Below are positions 25,868 to 35,319 of a stretch of DNA of 64,000 nt, in pieces (within the stretch, counting starts at the first letter, position 1; each line of letters opens with the position of its first letter). The notes under the pieces are model-generated. The model did no database searches and was not told the DNA's origin. It saw only the letters and a list, made by a program, of their open reading frames with translations. Location of the stretch: the NCBI GenBank assembly GCA_021413735.1, contig JAIOPV010000155.1, positions 1-64,000 on the forward strand, given 5' to 3'. Position numbers and translations under genes: made by a program. The stretch is from Planctomycetota bacterium (GTDB taxonomy: Bacteria; Planctomycetota; Planctomycetia; Gemmatales; Gemmataceae).

Positions 25868-27285
25868 CATTCGATCTGGTTCCCTGGCTCGAATTGTCAG
25901 TCGTGCTCCCGCTCGTCGGTGCCCTCGGGGTGAGTCAGGTCCGGGATGCCTTGACCGCCTCGCGCTGGTGTCTTGCACTCTCCGGGGCGACGCTCGTCTG
26001 TACGCTCGCAGCAGCAGCGGGCGTCGAATACGGCTTCGCTCCAAACGGGAACACCCCGTGGGATGTTCTCCCCAGAATCTTCGGCACTCAGGTTATGGTT
26101 CTCGACCGGTTGAGCGCCCCCCTGTTGCCGTTGGTCGCGTTGTTGCACTTCCTGACGGCTCTGGCAACGGCCCGAACGCAGATGACGCGGTTCTCGTTCG
26201 CGTGGATGCTGGCCGGCGACGCAATGCGGTTGGCAACGTTTGGCTGCGTCCCGTGGTTGCTCGGCCCGTTACTTGTTCTGAACACGCTTCCACCGTATTT
26301 CGAGCTTGTTCGGCGTGGTCGTCCGACTCGCGTGTACGTTCTGCACATGGGCTTGTTCGGCGTGTTGTTGTTCGCGGGGTTGGCGGCTGGCGGAGCTGGT
26401 CCTGAAGCTGGTGCGACTGCGTCAGCGCTGCTGTTGCTCGCGGTGATGGTTCGCAGCGGAACTGTCCCGGCGCACGTCTGGGTGACGGATCTCTTCGAGA
26501 ACTGCTCCTTCGGGACGGCGTTGCTGTTCGTGACACCGATTGCGGGTATGTACGCGGCTGTGCGGTTGGTGTTACCCGTGGCGCCGGACTGGGTGTTGAA
26601 CACCATCGGAATTGCGTCGTTGGTGACGGCTGTTTACGCGGGGGGAATGGCGGTTGTTCAGCGGGACGCTCGCCGTTTCTTCGCATACCTGTTCCTCAGT
26701 CATGCATCGCTGGCGCTGGTCGGATTGGAATTGCACACTTCAATCAGCCTGACGGGAGCATTGTCGTTGTGGATGTCGGTGGCCTTGTCGCTGAGCGGCC
26801 TTGGGCTCACACTCCGCGCTCTGGAAGCTCGCTACGGGCGGCTCTCGTTGATCGAGTTCCGGGGGCTGTATGCGCACTCGCCATCCCTGGCGATCTGTTT
26901 CTTGTTGACGGGTCTCGGCAGCGTCGGCTTTCCGGGAACGCTGGGTTTCGTTGCGGCCGAGGTGCTGGTCGATGGTGCGATTGAAGTGAGGCCGGCCGTC
27001 GGCGTGGCAGTGGTGCTGGCGTCCGCGATCAACGGTATCGCGGTGCTGCGGGTCTACTTCCTGCTGTTCACCGGAGCGCGGCCGACGAGCGGAGTGTCTC
27101 TCAGCATCACCTCACGGGAACGGTTCGCGGTGCTGACGCTGGCCGCTTTGATCCTGGGTGGTGGCCTTGTTCCGCAGATTCACATCAATTCGCGACACAA
27201 GGCAGCCGAGGAACTTCTGGAACTCCGGGCAAAACGGTTTCCGGATACAGAAACACCGGTTGTCGTGGCGGAACACGATACATGA
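25864..27285 (+). CDS. Third DAB-operon membrane protein, NuoL/M-like with altered channel residues
   Basis: 473 residues with about 13-14 hydrophobic segments, translationally coupled (ATGA) to dabB. It aligns in pattern with NuoM/MrpD, but at the channel glutamate it reads [15 protein letters not shown] (no Glu), and at the lysine site it reads [19 protein letters not shown] (Arg in place of Lys). The region [19 protein letters not shown] and [20 protein letters not shown] is NuoM-like. It may be a structural partner of DabB or an altered ion channel. The described minimal DAB system needs only DabA and DabB, so this gene is an addition. Confidence 0.8.
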   Translation: MTFDLVPWLELSVVLPLVGALGVSQVRDALTASRWCLALSGATLVCTLAAAAGVEYGFAPNGNTPWDVLPRIFGTQVMVLDRLSAPLLPLVALLHFLTALATARTQMTRFSFAWMLAGDAMRLATFGCVPWLLGPLLVLNTLPPYFELVRRGRPTRVYVLHMGLFGVLLFAGLAAGGAGPEAGATASALLLLAVMVRSGTVPAHVWVTDLFENCSFGTALLFVTPIAGMYAAVRLVLPVAPDWVLNTIGIASLVTAVYAGGMAVVQRDARRFFAYLFLSHASLALVGLELHTSISLTGALSLWMSVALSLSGLGLTLRALEARYGRLSLIEFRGLYAHSPSLAICFLLTGLGSVGFPGTLGFVAAEVLVDGAIEVRPAVGVAVVLASAINGIAVLRVYFLLFTGARPTSGVSLSITSRERFAVLTLAALILGGGLVPQIHINSRHKAAEELLELRAKRFPDTETPVVVAEHDT

Positions 27286-27355
27286 ACCTACAGCGCGAAC
27301 TGTACGAGCATCGTGGGCCTCCGGTATAGTCAGCAAGACTTCCCGGAGGCCTGCG

Positions 27356-28297
27356 ATGTTTCCTGTTCCAACCTTGATCGGTTCGAGTCGGGCAATTGCT
27401 GGCGTCCGTCGTGCGATTTCGCAGGTCGCGAGCACCGACGCAACGGTTCTCATTCACGGCGAAACCGGGACCGGAAAGGAACTCGTCGCCAGTTCCATTC
27501 ATGCGCACTCCCGGCGAGCGGCGCGACCATTCATCGCGGCAAACTGCGGGGCATTCGTTTCGGGACTGGCCGCCAGCGAACTCTTCGGGCACGAGGCCGG
27601 AGCGTTCACCGGTGCCATCAAGCGACGAATCGGTCGGTTCGAGGCCGCACACGCTGGCACGCTATTTCTCGACGAGATCGGTGAGTTGCCGACGGGCCTT
27701 CAGCCGTTGTTGCTGCGAGTGCTTCAGGAGCAGATCATCGAGCGAGTCGGCGGTGATGCGGTGTCGGTTGATGTGCGAGTGATCGCGGCGACGAACTGCG
27801 ATCTCGCAACGGAAGTGAAAACCAGTCGCTTTCGGGCTGATCTCTTCTACCGACTGAACGTGTTTCCGATCACGATACCGCCGCTGCGGGAACGCCGCGA
27901 AGACATCGCAGTGCTGGCGGAACAGTTCGTGAGGCAACTCGCGACAACGCACGACCGACTGGTTTCACGGATTTCACCCAAGACGATGGAACTGTTGGTT
28001 GCGCACGACTGGCCGGGCAACGTTCGCGAACTCCGCAATGTAATCGAGCGTGCGGTGATCGTATCCGTCTCTCAGGAATTGGAAGTTGACCCGACATGGT
28101 TCACGCCGAGTGCGCCGACGACTGGGCGAACGTGGGCAACGCAGGAGAAGACTCGCATTCTTGAGGCGTTGCGGGCGGTGGGTGGTCGCATTTACGGTCC
28201 CGGCGGCGCGGCCCATCGTCTCGGGCTTCGACCAACCACGCTCTACGGCAAGATGCGGAAGCATGGCATCAGCAAGGAACCGTCTTCGTGGCAGTGA
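27356..28297 (+). CDS. PspF-like sigma-54 activator without receiver domain
   Basis: 313 residues beginning directly with the AAA+ domain: [19 protein letters not shown], Walker [15 protein letters not shown] loop, Walker [10 protein letters not shown], sensor II region [17 protein letters not shown]-terminal Fis HTH follows ([18 protein letters not shown]). No N-terminal sensory domain, as in PspF and HrpR, so its activity must be controlled by a partner or by expression. The ATG at 27356 has GGAGG eight bases upstream. It lies 70 bp after the third DAB gene on the same strand and may belong to the operon. Confidence 0.9.
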   Translation: MFPVPTLIGSSRAIAGVRRAISQVASTDATVLIHGETGTGKELVASSIHAHSRRAARPFIAANCGAFVSGLAASELFGHEAGAFTGAIKRRIGRFEAAHAGTLFLDEIGELPTGLQPLLLRVLQEQIIERVGGDAVSVDVRVIAATNCDLATEVKTSRFRADLFYRLNVFPITIPPLRERREDIAVLAEQFVRQLATTHDRLVSRISPKTMELLVAHDWPGNVRELRNVIERAVIVSVSQELEVDPTWFTPSAPTTGRTWATQEKTRILEALRAVGGRIYGPGGAAHRLGLRPTTLYGKMRKHGISKEPSSWQ

Positions 28298-28400
28298 GCC
28301 GCTTGCGGTTGGTGTGCCACCGGTTTCCAGAGTCAACGCTTTGCGGGAGTCAAGCGTGATACTCGCTGCAATTTGATTCCGGGCGACTTCCCCACCCCAC

Positions 28401-28470
28401 GTCCGGAACCAATCGTTTCAGACCCGGAACCATCGTTTCAGGTCCGGAACCATCCACTCTCGTCCGGAAG
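28401..28470. repeat. Short direct repeats of about 20-21 bp
   Basis: Three full copies and one partial copy of GTCCGGAACCATCGTTTCAG (with one-to-few base changes) follow each other at about 28401, 28422, 28442 and 28462. They lie in the 334-bp gap between the sigma-54 activator and the DUF1501 gene, about 160 bp upstream of the latter. The spacing of two helical turns is what a regulator binding in tandem would give. Nothing else was recognised in the gap. Confidence 0.6.
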
Positions 28471-28631
28471 AAACTACATTAGAACGACATCATTCCCCAC
28501 GGCTTCGTAAACCCGGAAAACCGTTTGCGACCCTTCAGGCAGCGCGGTAAACTTCTAACACCTACCCGAATCGCGGGCGTTGCGTTCATTGCGCCCGCCG
28601 CGCTTGCTCTCTTCCCTCGGAGCTTATCCAC

Positions 28632-30104
28632 ATGCTCGTCATCCCCGGTGCTGGTGGTGCTAACGACTGCGACCGCGTGACACGTCGCGATCTCCTCCGA
28701 GTCGGTGGCTCGGGCGTTCTCGGCATCAGCCTCGCGCAGATGTTCGCGCTCGAAAAAGCGTCCGCCAAGGCCGATGTGAAAGTCGAAGCCGGCCACGGTC
28801 CCGGGTTCGGCAAAGCGAAAAGCGTCATCTTTATCTATCTGCAAGGTGGCCCGAGTCACCTCGACCTGTGGGATCCGAAAGACAACGTCCCCGACAAGGT
28901 GAAGAGCATCTTCAAGCATCAAGACACGGTGCTGCCCGGCACGCACGTCACGGAGTTGCTACCGAAGATCGCGAAGGTGCTCGACAAGACCACGCTCATT
29001 CGCACGATGAGCTACACCCCGAACGGGCTGTTCAACCACACGGCCGCGATCTACCAGATGCACACCGGCTACACCACCGACAAGGTGTCTGCGTCGGGCC
29101 AGCTCGAACCGCCAAGCCCGAAAGACTTCCCGACGCTCGGCTCGAACATCATCAAGCTGAAGCCGCCGACCGTGCCAATGCTGCCATTCGTGGCAATGCC
29201 GCGACCGCTGCAAGAGTCGAACGTGGTCGGGAAGGGCGGCACCGCTGGCTTCCTCGGGAAGGCATACGATCCGTATCTGCTGTACCCGACCGGCGACGAC
29301 ATGGACATGACGAAGATGGACCGCGTTCGCACGGAAGACCTGAAGCTCCGTGAGGAACTGTCGGCGACCCGCATGGAACGCCGTGCGACGCTGCGCGACA
29401 CCATCTCGAAGGGTATGCCGGAAATGGAAGAGGCCGTCGCGAAACACGACCTCGACGAGTATTACGGCAAGGCGCTCGGGCTGGTCACATCGGGCCGGGC
29501 GAAGAAGGCGTTCGACCTGAACGACGAGAAGCCGGAAGTTCGCGAACGCTACGGCAAGAACACCTTCGGCCAGTGCCTCCTACTTTCACGCCGATTGGTG
29601 GAAGCGGGCACGCGGTTCGTCGAAGTCGTGTGGCCGAAGGTCGCGAACAGCGACAACCACTCGTGGGACGTTCACGCTGGCCTCTCGACCCGCATGAAGA
29701 ACCAGGCCGCTCCTATGCTCGACGGTGGCGTTTCGGCGCTGATCGAAGACCTCGAACAACGTGGCTTGCTGAAGGAAACGCTAGTGGTGGTGGTCGGCGA
29801 GTTCGGCCGCAGCCCACAGCGTGGCGTCAGCACGTCGGGCAACCAGAACCAGGACGACGGCCGCGATCACTGGCCATACTGCTACACGGCACTGGTGGCG
29901 GGTGCGGGCATTCGTCGCGGGCACGTTCACGGCAAGTCGGACAAGACCGCGAGCGCTCCGATTGAGAATCCGGTTCACCCGACGGAACTGCTCGCGACGA
30001 TCTACCACTCGGTTGGCATCAAGCCGGACACGATCGTGTACAACCACTTGAACCAGCCGCGTGAGCTGGTGAAGGGTGAAGTTGTCAGCGGCATCTTGAG
30101 TTGA
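28632..30104 (+). CDS. DUF1501 family Tat-exported protein
   Basis: 490 residues. N-terminal twin-arginine signal ([20 protein letters not shown]) and then the DUF1501 pattern, an alkaline-phosphatase/sulfatase-like fold: [88 protein letters not shown]. This family is strongly expanded in planctomycetes, often beside DUF1549/DUF1553 cytochrome-like proteins; no such partner is adjacent here. The ATG at 28632 has GGAG upstream. The substrate is unknown. Confidence 0.92.
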   Translation: MLVIPGAGGANDCDRVTRRDLLRVGGSGVLGISLAQMFALEKASAKADVKVEAGHGPGFGKAKSVIFIYLQGGPSHLDLWDPKDNVPDKVKSIFKHQDTVLPGTHVTELLPKIAKVLDKTTLIRTMSYTPNGLFNHTAAIYQMHTGYTTDKVSASGQLEPPSPKDFPTLGSNIIKLKPPTVPMLPFVAMPRPLQESNVVGKGGTAGFLGKAYDPYLLYPTGDDMDMTKMDRVRTEDLKLREELSATRMERRATLRDTISKGMPEMEEAVAKHDLDEYYGKALGLVTSGRAKKAFDLNDEKPEVRERYGKNTFGQCLLLSRRLVEAGTRFVEVVWPKVANSDNHSWDVHAGLSTRMKNQAAPMLDGGVSALIEDLEQRGLLKETLVVVVGEFGRSPQRGVSTSGNQNQDDGRDHWPYCYTALVAGAGIRRGHVHGKSDKTASAPIENPVHPTELLATIYHSVGIKPDTIVYNHLNQPRELVKGEVVSGILS

Positions 30105-30125
30105 TTGGCGAGCGGTGGTTAAGTT

Positions 30126-30188
30126 GTAGGTCAGGCTTTCGAGCCTGACTCCGAAGACCTCAGAGTCAGGCTCGAAAGCCTGACCTAC
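30126..30188. terminator. Perfect 26-bp inverted repeat, probable terminator
   Basis: Arms 30126-30151 and 30163-30188 (starting GTAGGTCAGGCTTTCGAGCC) are perfectly complementary with an 11-base loop, and a run of six T follows from 30189. It lies 21 bp after the DUF1501 stop. The stem is longer than ordinary intrinsic terminators and matches the style of the other hairpin elements in this window. Confidence 0.7.
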
Positions 30189-30287
30189 TTTTTTCGCCGC
30201 GATGGACCGTGCGGGTGGTTTAGCTCGCTGCGTTGCAGCAGGGCGATGTTGCGTCGCCCGAGCAAATTACTTCGTCTTACATCCCGA

Positions 30288-30415
30288 GGAAGGCTGTTCC
30301 AGCACCGCTTTCGCGAGCCGGCTCGACGTGCGACATGCGGTCTGGAACAACCCCGAGTATCGCGGTTCCGCATGCCGCACGTCGAGCCGGCTCGCGGCGG
30401 TGCCGTGAGCCTTCC
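30288..30415. repeat. Intergenic inverted-repeat element A
   Basis: Arms at about 30288-30332 and 30376-30415 pair over most of their length (shared core CGCGAGCCGGCTCGACGTGC), enclosing about 43 bases. Non-coding, located between the DUF1501 and C39-peptidase genes. Confidence 0.6.
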
Positions 30416-30493
30416 GCGATCCAGGTTCAGAAGTAAACCACCCGAAACGAAGCGAGCGGCCAGGAGCAATCCTGGCCGCTCGCGTTGTTTTGA

Positions 30494-30681
30494 AGCCGCG
30501 GACGCGGCGACCGAGTGTAGCCAGGGGTGCAGCGAACTTGGTTCGCAAACCCCTGGTGAGCGATGACGACAACCAATAAGCCCCGGAGGGGCGGCAGATT
30601 GTCCCACATTGCTTCGGGACCAGGGGTTTGCTCGCAAAGCGAGCAAACCCCTGGCTACACTCGGTCGCCGCTTCCGCGGCT
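30494..30681. repeat. Intergenic inverted-repeat element B
   Basis: Outer arms of about 32 bases (core CGACCGAGTGTAGCCAGGGG) at about 30494-30527 and 30648-30681. Inside are smaller dyads (CCAGGGG...CCCCTGG) and the stretch AGCCCCGGAGGGGCGGCAGA, a motif I recall as common in planctomycete intergenic repeats. It lies just after the stop of the C39-peptidase gene on its strand. Confidence 0.6.
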
Positions 30682-30697
30682 ACGAAGAAGCAGCAAT

Positions 30698-31525
30698 TCA
30701 GCGAACGAGCCGGATTGCCATGCCGTCCCAGTCCTGCTCGAAGTCGCGCCGTGTCACTTGGTGTGCGTGCCCGTCGGCTGGGTCGAGTAGAAGCACGTTC
30801 TCCGGCGTGACACTAACGACAGTCACCGCGTGCCCGAGATAGTGGCCCTTCACGTGCGCGATGAACGGCTCGTCGCGATGGATGCACTGCTCGTAAGTCG
30901 TCGGGCCAGCTTCGACTCGCCAGCCATGCGTCGCGGCCTTCGCTTCAAGAGCCAGACTCATTCCCGGTGCGTCCGTTCCGAGAACCGATGTTCCCGACAG
31001 ATACGCCATCTCGCCTTCGCTCGCCGGGATGCCCGCCAAGCCCAGCAGCATCGTTGCCGCTGTTGGCGAACACGTCACGCTGCTCGATTGCTGAAGCAAA
31101 CCGCCGCTGTTGGGCGTGCGGTTCCAGGTTGCAGGTGCCGCGAATCGCCACCACAATCGACCGCTCGATTCGATGCACACGAGGACAACCGCGATTCCGG
31201 CAAGCGTGACAAGGAACCCCGAACTGAGGCTTCGCCCCGGCACGCTCCACACAACACCCAGCAGAAACGTGGCGACCCAACAGAGGAGCGTCGTCATACC
31301 GCCGAGCTGGAAGCCGATGCGTTCGACGTTCGCGGGCAGCACACGAGCTAGCGAAGCCAGCCCAAAAGCGATTCCCGCCAGCGCGATCACGAGCGCCACG
31401 GCCCGCAATGGCTTCGACCAACCTGAGAAGCGACGCCCCAACAGAAACAGCAAAACGCACAGCACACCGGGTAGAAAAAATGCCATGACATCGAGGGCCA
31501 GCGGACGCACGATATTCACCTTCAT
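30698..31525 (-). CDS. Membrane protein with C39-type peptidase domain
   Basis: 275 residues. Four hydrophobic segments occupy the first 150 residues (LDVMAFFLPGVLCVLLFLLG, AVALVIALAGIAFGLASLA, GGMTTLLCWVATFLLGVVW, FLVTLAGIAVVLVCIESS). They are followed by a C39 papain-like domain: catalytic Cys in QQSSSVTCSPTAATMLL, His in LGHAVTVVSV and Asp in LLLDPADGHA. C39 domains usually process double-glycine leader peptides and are fused to ABC exporters. Here the domain stands alone on a membrane anchor with no exporter nearby. The ATG at 31525 was preferred to one 33 bases upstream because it starts the hydrophobic stretch. Confidence 0.75.
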   Translation of the reverse strand: MKVNIVRPLALDVMAFFLPGVLCVLLFLLGRRFSGWSKPLRAVALVIALAGIAFGLASLARVLPANVERIGFQLGGMTTLLCWVATFLLGVVWSVPGRSLSSGFLVTLAGIAVVLVCIESSGRLWWRFAAPATWNRTPNSGGLLQQSSSVTCSPTAATMLLGLAGIPASEGEMAYLSGTSVLGTDAPGMSLALEAKAATHGWRVEAGPTTYEQCIHRDEPFIAHVKGHYLGHAVTVVSVTPENVLLLDPADGHAHQVTRRDFEQDWDGMAIRLVR

Positions 31526-31699
31526 AATGGAGTCGTGGGCAGACCGCCGTTGACACAACTCAAATCTGCCCTAATCATAACCATTCCTTCGCCCCTGGGC
31601 GCACGCAAGACGGTGGCGCGAACCCCACTCGGTCCCCAGACTGTCTCGACTCCGGTGACTCCCGAAGCCGACCCGCGCAGCCAAATAAGGACGCTGACC

Positions 31700-34600
31700 A
31701 TGACTTCGTCCGACTCGACACCCACGCCGGAATCTGCCGCGACTCCCACGGCCGACACTCCAAGCTCGCCTCAGCCTGAAACGGCGCCAAGTCCGCAGCC
31801 GGAAACTGCTGCCGCGACTCCCACGGCTGATGCTCAGGGTTCGGCTCCTGCACCCGCTCCCGCACAGCACAACGACCGCCGGGCTGTCGCGTTGCCAGCA
31901 CTTCCCGCACAACCCGTGCCGGTCGTTCCGCCAGCGCCACAGCCCCACGACCTGTCGCGAATCGCCCAGGACTTGCAGATTCGCAAGGCCCAGGTCGAAG
32001 CGGTCGTGCAGTTGCTCGACGACGAGAACACGGTGCCGTTCATCACGCGCTACCGCAAAGAGCGGACCGGCGGGCTGAACGAAGAGGCGATCGGGCGGAT
32101 TCAGGAACGGGTCGGAAACCTTCGCGATCTCGCCAACCGCAAGCAAACCATCCTGAAGAGCATCGCCAACCAGGGGCGGCTCAACGACGGTCTCACGCAG
32201 GCGATTCTCGCGGCGGAGTCGCCGAAACGCCTCGAAGACTTGTACTTGCCGTTCAAGCCGAAGAAGAAGTCGCTCGCCACGGAAGCCCGCGAAAAGGGAC
32301 TCGGGCCACTATCTGAAGCGATCTGGAACCGCGACCCGGCTGTGAACAACCTCGCCGAAGTGCTGCCGGGGTTGATCGACCCCGATAAGTGGCTGCTGAA
32401 CGTCGATGACGTCATGGCCGGCGTGCGGAACATCCTCGCCGACATGGTCTCCGACGCAGCCGATGTTCGCGGACCACTGCGGGCGTTCACCTGGGACACC
32501 GGCGCAATCGTCGCCGTGAGAATCGAGACGTTGCCGGAAGGAAAGGGCAAGGAGTACGAACCGTACTTCAACTTCCGCGAGTTGGTGAAGGAGATTCCGC
32601 CGCACCGCGTTCTCGCAATCAACCGAGGCGAGAAGGCGAACGTCCTTCGCGTGCGGGTCGATACCGATGTGCTGATGGCGAACGAGATCGCGCAGTATCA
32701 CCTGAACATCGCCGACCACCCGCATCGTGGGTTGCTCGTCGAGATCATCAAGGACGCGCTCGAACGCCTCGTGCTTCCGGGTCTGGAACGTGAAGTTCGT
32801 CGCGAACTCACGGAACGTGCCCAGGATCACGCGGTTCTCGTGTTCGCCCGGAATCTCAAGAGCCTGCTGCTGCAACCGCCGCTGCGAGGCAAGAAGGTTC
32901 TGGCCGTGGATCCCGGCATTCGCACAGGCTGCAAACTGGCGGTGCTGGATGAAACCGGCAAGCTGCTCGAAGACGCGGTTGTCTATCCGCACGGGCAGAA
33001 GAAGGGGCAGCAGGACGCGAAGCGAAAGATGGAACAGCTCGTGCGCAAGCACCAACTGACCGTCATCGCGATCGGCAACGGCACTGGTTGCCGTGAGACC
33101 GAGCAACTCGTCGCGGACCTCATCGGCGATCTCGAACATCGTCGTCTGAATCCCGCGCCTGCGGTTCCTGTCGCCACGAGTGAAGCGAGTTCGACGCCGA
33201 GCGTGCCCGCACCTGCGGAAGCTTCGACGCCGGTCCATTCGCAGCCGCAACCGAGCGAAAGCCTTGACTCCTCGCCAGCGGGAATGGCCGGGCACGGTGA
33301 TTCGATCAGCTCCGGCATTATCATCACGACGCCAGCCGTGGTTTCCACGGGCGAAACGGTTCACACGGGCGAATCGGTTCACACGGGTGCGTCTTCGGAA
33401 GCGGTTACGACCGGCGAACACACGGTGAACCCGGCAGCCACGCCAACTCCGGCACCGCCGCCGCAAGCTCCGCAGCAACCGCCGATCAGTCTGGAAGGAC
33501 TGCCCGACGCACCTGCCGATCTCGCTTACGTGATCGTCATCGAGGCTGGCGCGAGCGACTACTCGGCAAGTGCTGTGGCTCGTGAAGAGTTCCCGGACCT
33601 CGATGCCACGACCCGCGGCACCATCAGCATCGGTCGTCGGCTGCAAGACCCGCTCGCTGAACTCGTGAAGATCGACCCGCAGCACATTGGCGTCGGGTTG
33701 TATCAGCACGACGTGAAGCAGAAGCATCTCAAGGAATCGCTGGAAGTCGTCATCGGGTCGAGCGTAAACACGGTTGGCGTCGATCTCAACACAGCGAGCG
33801 TTCCGCTGCTTCGCCATGTGTCCGGGTTGAACCAACTCGTGGCGCGTGAACTGGTGAACTTCCGCGAGAAGAACGGACGGTTCACGTCGCGGTCGCAGTT
33901 GCAGGAAGTGTCGGGGCTTGGCGAGAAGCGGTTCACGCAGGCTGCCGGGTTCCTCAAGATTTCCGACGCGGCCGATCCGCTCGACGCGACCTGGATTCAC
34001 CCAGAAAGCTACGGCATCGCCCGTCAGATTCTGGCTGACCTCGGGTTTACGCCAGCCGATCTTCGCGACAAGGTGAAGCTCGACGAGATTCGCAGCAAGT
34101 TCAACGGCGCGAACCTGACCGAGATCGCGACTCGCCTGAACACGGGCGAGCCGACCGTTCGCGATATCTTCGATTCGCTGGCTCGCCCAGGCCGCGACCC
34201 GCGTGAAGACCTGCCGCCGCCGATCTTCAAGAAGGGCGTACTGAAGCTCGAAGACATCAGTCCGGGTATGGAACTCAAGGGAACCGTGCTGAACGTCGTT
34301 CCGTTCGGTGCGTTCGTGGACATCGGCCTCAAAGAAAGCGGTTTGGTTCACATCAGCCAGATGGCGAACCGCTACATCAAGAGCCCTTACGATGTGGTCG
34401 CCGTTGGCGATGTCATCACCGTTTGGGTGATGGAAGTGAAGCCTGGCGAGAAGAAGATCTCGCTGTCGATGATTCCGCCGGGTCAGGAGCGTGGTCGTGG
34501 CCCGGGTGGTGGCGGTGGTCGCTTCCAGGGTGGTCAGCAGGGAGGACCGCCGCAACGCGGCGAACGCGAAGAACGCCAGGAACGCGGAGGTCGCGGCGAC

Positions 34601-35107
34601 CGTGGGGATCGTGGCCAGGGTGGTCCACCACAGCAACAACCGCAACCGGCAGGCGACCGACCCGGCTTCCAGCCGCGTGGTGATCGTCCGGCGTTCCAGC
34701 CTCGTGCCGAACGTCCAGCAGGCGGTGGATATCAGCAGGCCCGCGGCCAAGGTCAAGGACAGGGCGGACAGCGGTTCGGGAACCGTGGGCCGGGTGGTCC
34801 GCCTCGTCAGGGTGCAGGGGCAGTTCCGCAGGGTCCGCAACAGCCCGCGGGTGGCGTTCCGCCTGCCGGGGCGGGGGCAGCACAACCGCCAGCATCGGCG
34901 CAACCGCCACTCAAGCCGAAGCCGGCGGGCAAGCCGAAGCCGTTGCCGAATCTGTCGGCCGACAAGAAGACGGGGAAGGCCGCGCTGAACACATTCGCCG
35001 AACTGGCCGCGTTCTTCAAGAAGGAAGAACCGAAGCCACCCGAAGCGCCGAAGCCGCCCGAAGACGAGGCACCCAAACCGGAGGGTGAATCACCGCCGTC
35101 GGCGTGA
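31700..35107 (+). CDS. tex: Tex-family RNA-binding transcription accessory protein, enlarged
   Basis: 1135 residues against about 770 in E. coli Tex. Order: a Pro/Ala/Thr-rich leader (residues 1-85), Tex N-terminal domain (LDDENTVPFITRYRKERTGG), YqgF/RuvC-like domain (KKVLAVDPGIRTGCKLAVLD, near 400), helix-hairpin-helix (VGVDLNTASVPLLRHVSGLN), and S1 RNA-binding domain (about 854-924, GTVLNVVPFGAFVDIGLKES). Two oddities stand out. A disordered insert of about 110 residues (near 482-594) lies inside the YqgF domain. A C-terminal tail of about 210 residues is rich in RG/GGQ and proline. Tex binds RNA and is linked to transcription-translation and stress. The ATG at 31700 has AAGGA upstream. Confidence 0.93.
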   Translation: MTSSDSTPTPESAATPTADTPSSPQPETAPSPQPETAAATPTADAQGSAPAPAPAQHNDRRAVALPALPAQPVPVVPPAPQPHDLSRIAQDLQIRKAQVEAVVQLLDDENTVPFITRYRKERTGGLNEEAIGRIQERVGNLRDLANRKQTILKSIANQGRLNDGLTQAILAAESPKRLEDLYLPFKPKKKSLATEAREKGLGPLSEAIWNRDPAVNNLAEVLPGLIDPDKWLLNVDDVMAGVRNILADMVSDAADVRGPLRAFTWDTGAIVAVRIETLPEGKGKEYEPYFNFRELVKEIPPHRVLAINRGEKANVLRVRVDTDVLMANEIAQYHLNIADHPHRGLLVEIIKDALERLVLPGLEREVRRELTERAQDHAVLVFARNLKSLLLQPPLRGKKVLAVDPGIRTGCKLAVLDETGKLLEDAVVYPHGQKKGQQDAKRKMEQLVRKHQLTVIAIGNGTGCRETEQLVADLIGDLEHRRLNPAPAVPVATSEASSTPSVPAPAEASTPVHSQPQPSESLDSSPAGMAGHGDSISSGIIITTPAVVSTGETVHTGESVHTGASSEAVTTGEHTVNPAATPTPAPPPQAPQQPPISLEGLPDAPADLAYVIVIEAGASDYSASAVAREEFPDLDATTRGTISIGRRLQDPLAELVKIDPQHIGVGLYQHDVKQKHLKESLEVVIGSSVNTVGVDLNTASVPLLRHVSGLNQLVARELVNFREKNGRFTSRSQLQEVSGLGEKRFTQAAGFLKISDAADPLDATWIHPESYGIARQILADLGFTPADLRDKVKLDEIRSKFNGANLTEIATRLNTGEPTVRDIFDSLARPGRDPREDLPPPIFKKGVLKLEDISPGMELKGTVLNVVPFGAFVDIGLKESGLVHISQMANRYIKSPYDVVAVGDVITVWVMEVKPGEKKISLSMIPPGQERGRGPGGGGGRFQGGQQGGPPQRGEREERQERGGRGDRGDRGQGGPPQQQPQPAGDRPGFQPRGDRPAFQPRAERPAGGGYQQARGQGQGQGGQRFGNRGPGGPPRQGAGAVPQGPQQPAGGVPPAGAGAAQPPASAQPPLKPKPAGKPKPLPNLSADKKTGKAALNTFAELAAFFKKEEPKPPEAPKPPEDEAPKPEGESPPSA

Positions 35108-35123
35108 CAACGAAGGTGATTTG

Positions 35124-35175
35124 ATGAGCCGCTTGCGGCGTAGCGCTCCGGAGCGCTACGCCGCAAGCGGCTCAT
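35124..35175. repeat. Perfect 52-bp palindrome
   Basis: Two 26-base arms with no loop (ATGAGCCGCTTGCGGCGTAG opens the left arm and CGCTCC|GGAGCG is the centre). It starts 16 bp after the tex stop and probably forms a hairpin or cruciform. It shares CCGCTTGCGGCGT with the element at 52619-52668, so both belong to one repeat family. Confidence 0.8.
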
Positions 35176-35319
35176 GCATTGAAGAATCCGCGCCGACGGG
35201 CGCAACCCCACCTCTCAGCGCTCCAACTTGAGGCAATCTGAGCAAATTTCGTGATGACGGAGAATCGGGGACGTTAAATTCGGATGTGAGCGTTGAATCG
35301 TTTCACCGGAGAACTTCCC

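Noticed and set aside
32309-34903. 864-codon frame antisense to tex
   Set aside because: High-GC antisense shadow: composition is Arg/Leu/Ala-rich without motifs, while the plus strand holds an unmistakable Tex protein.
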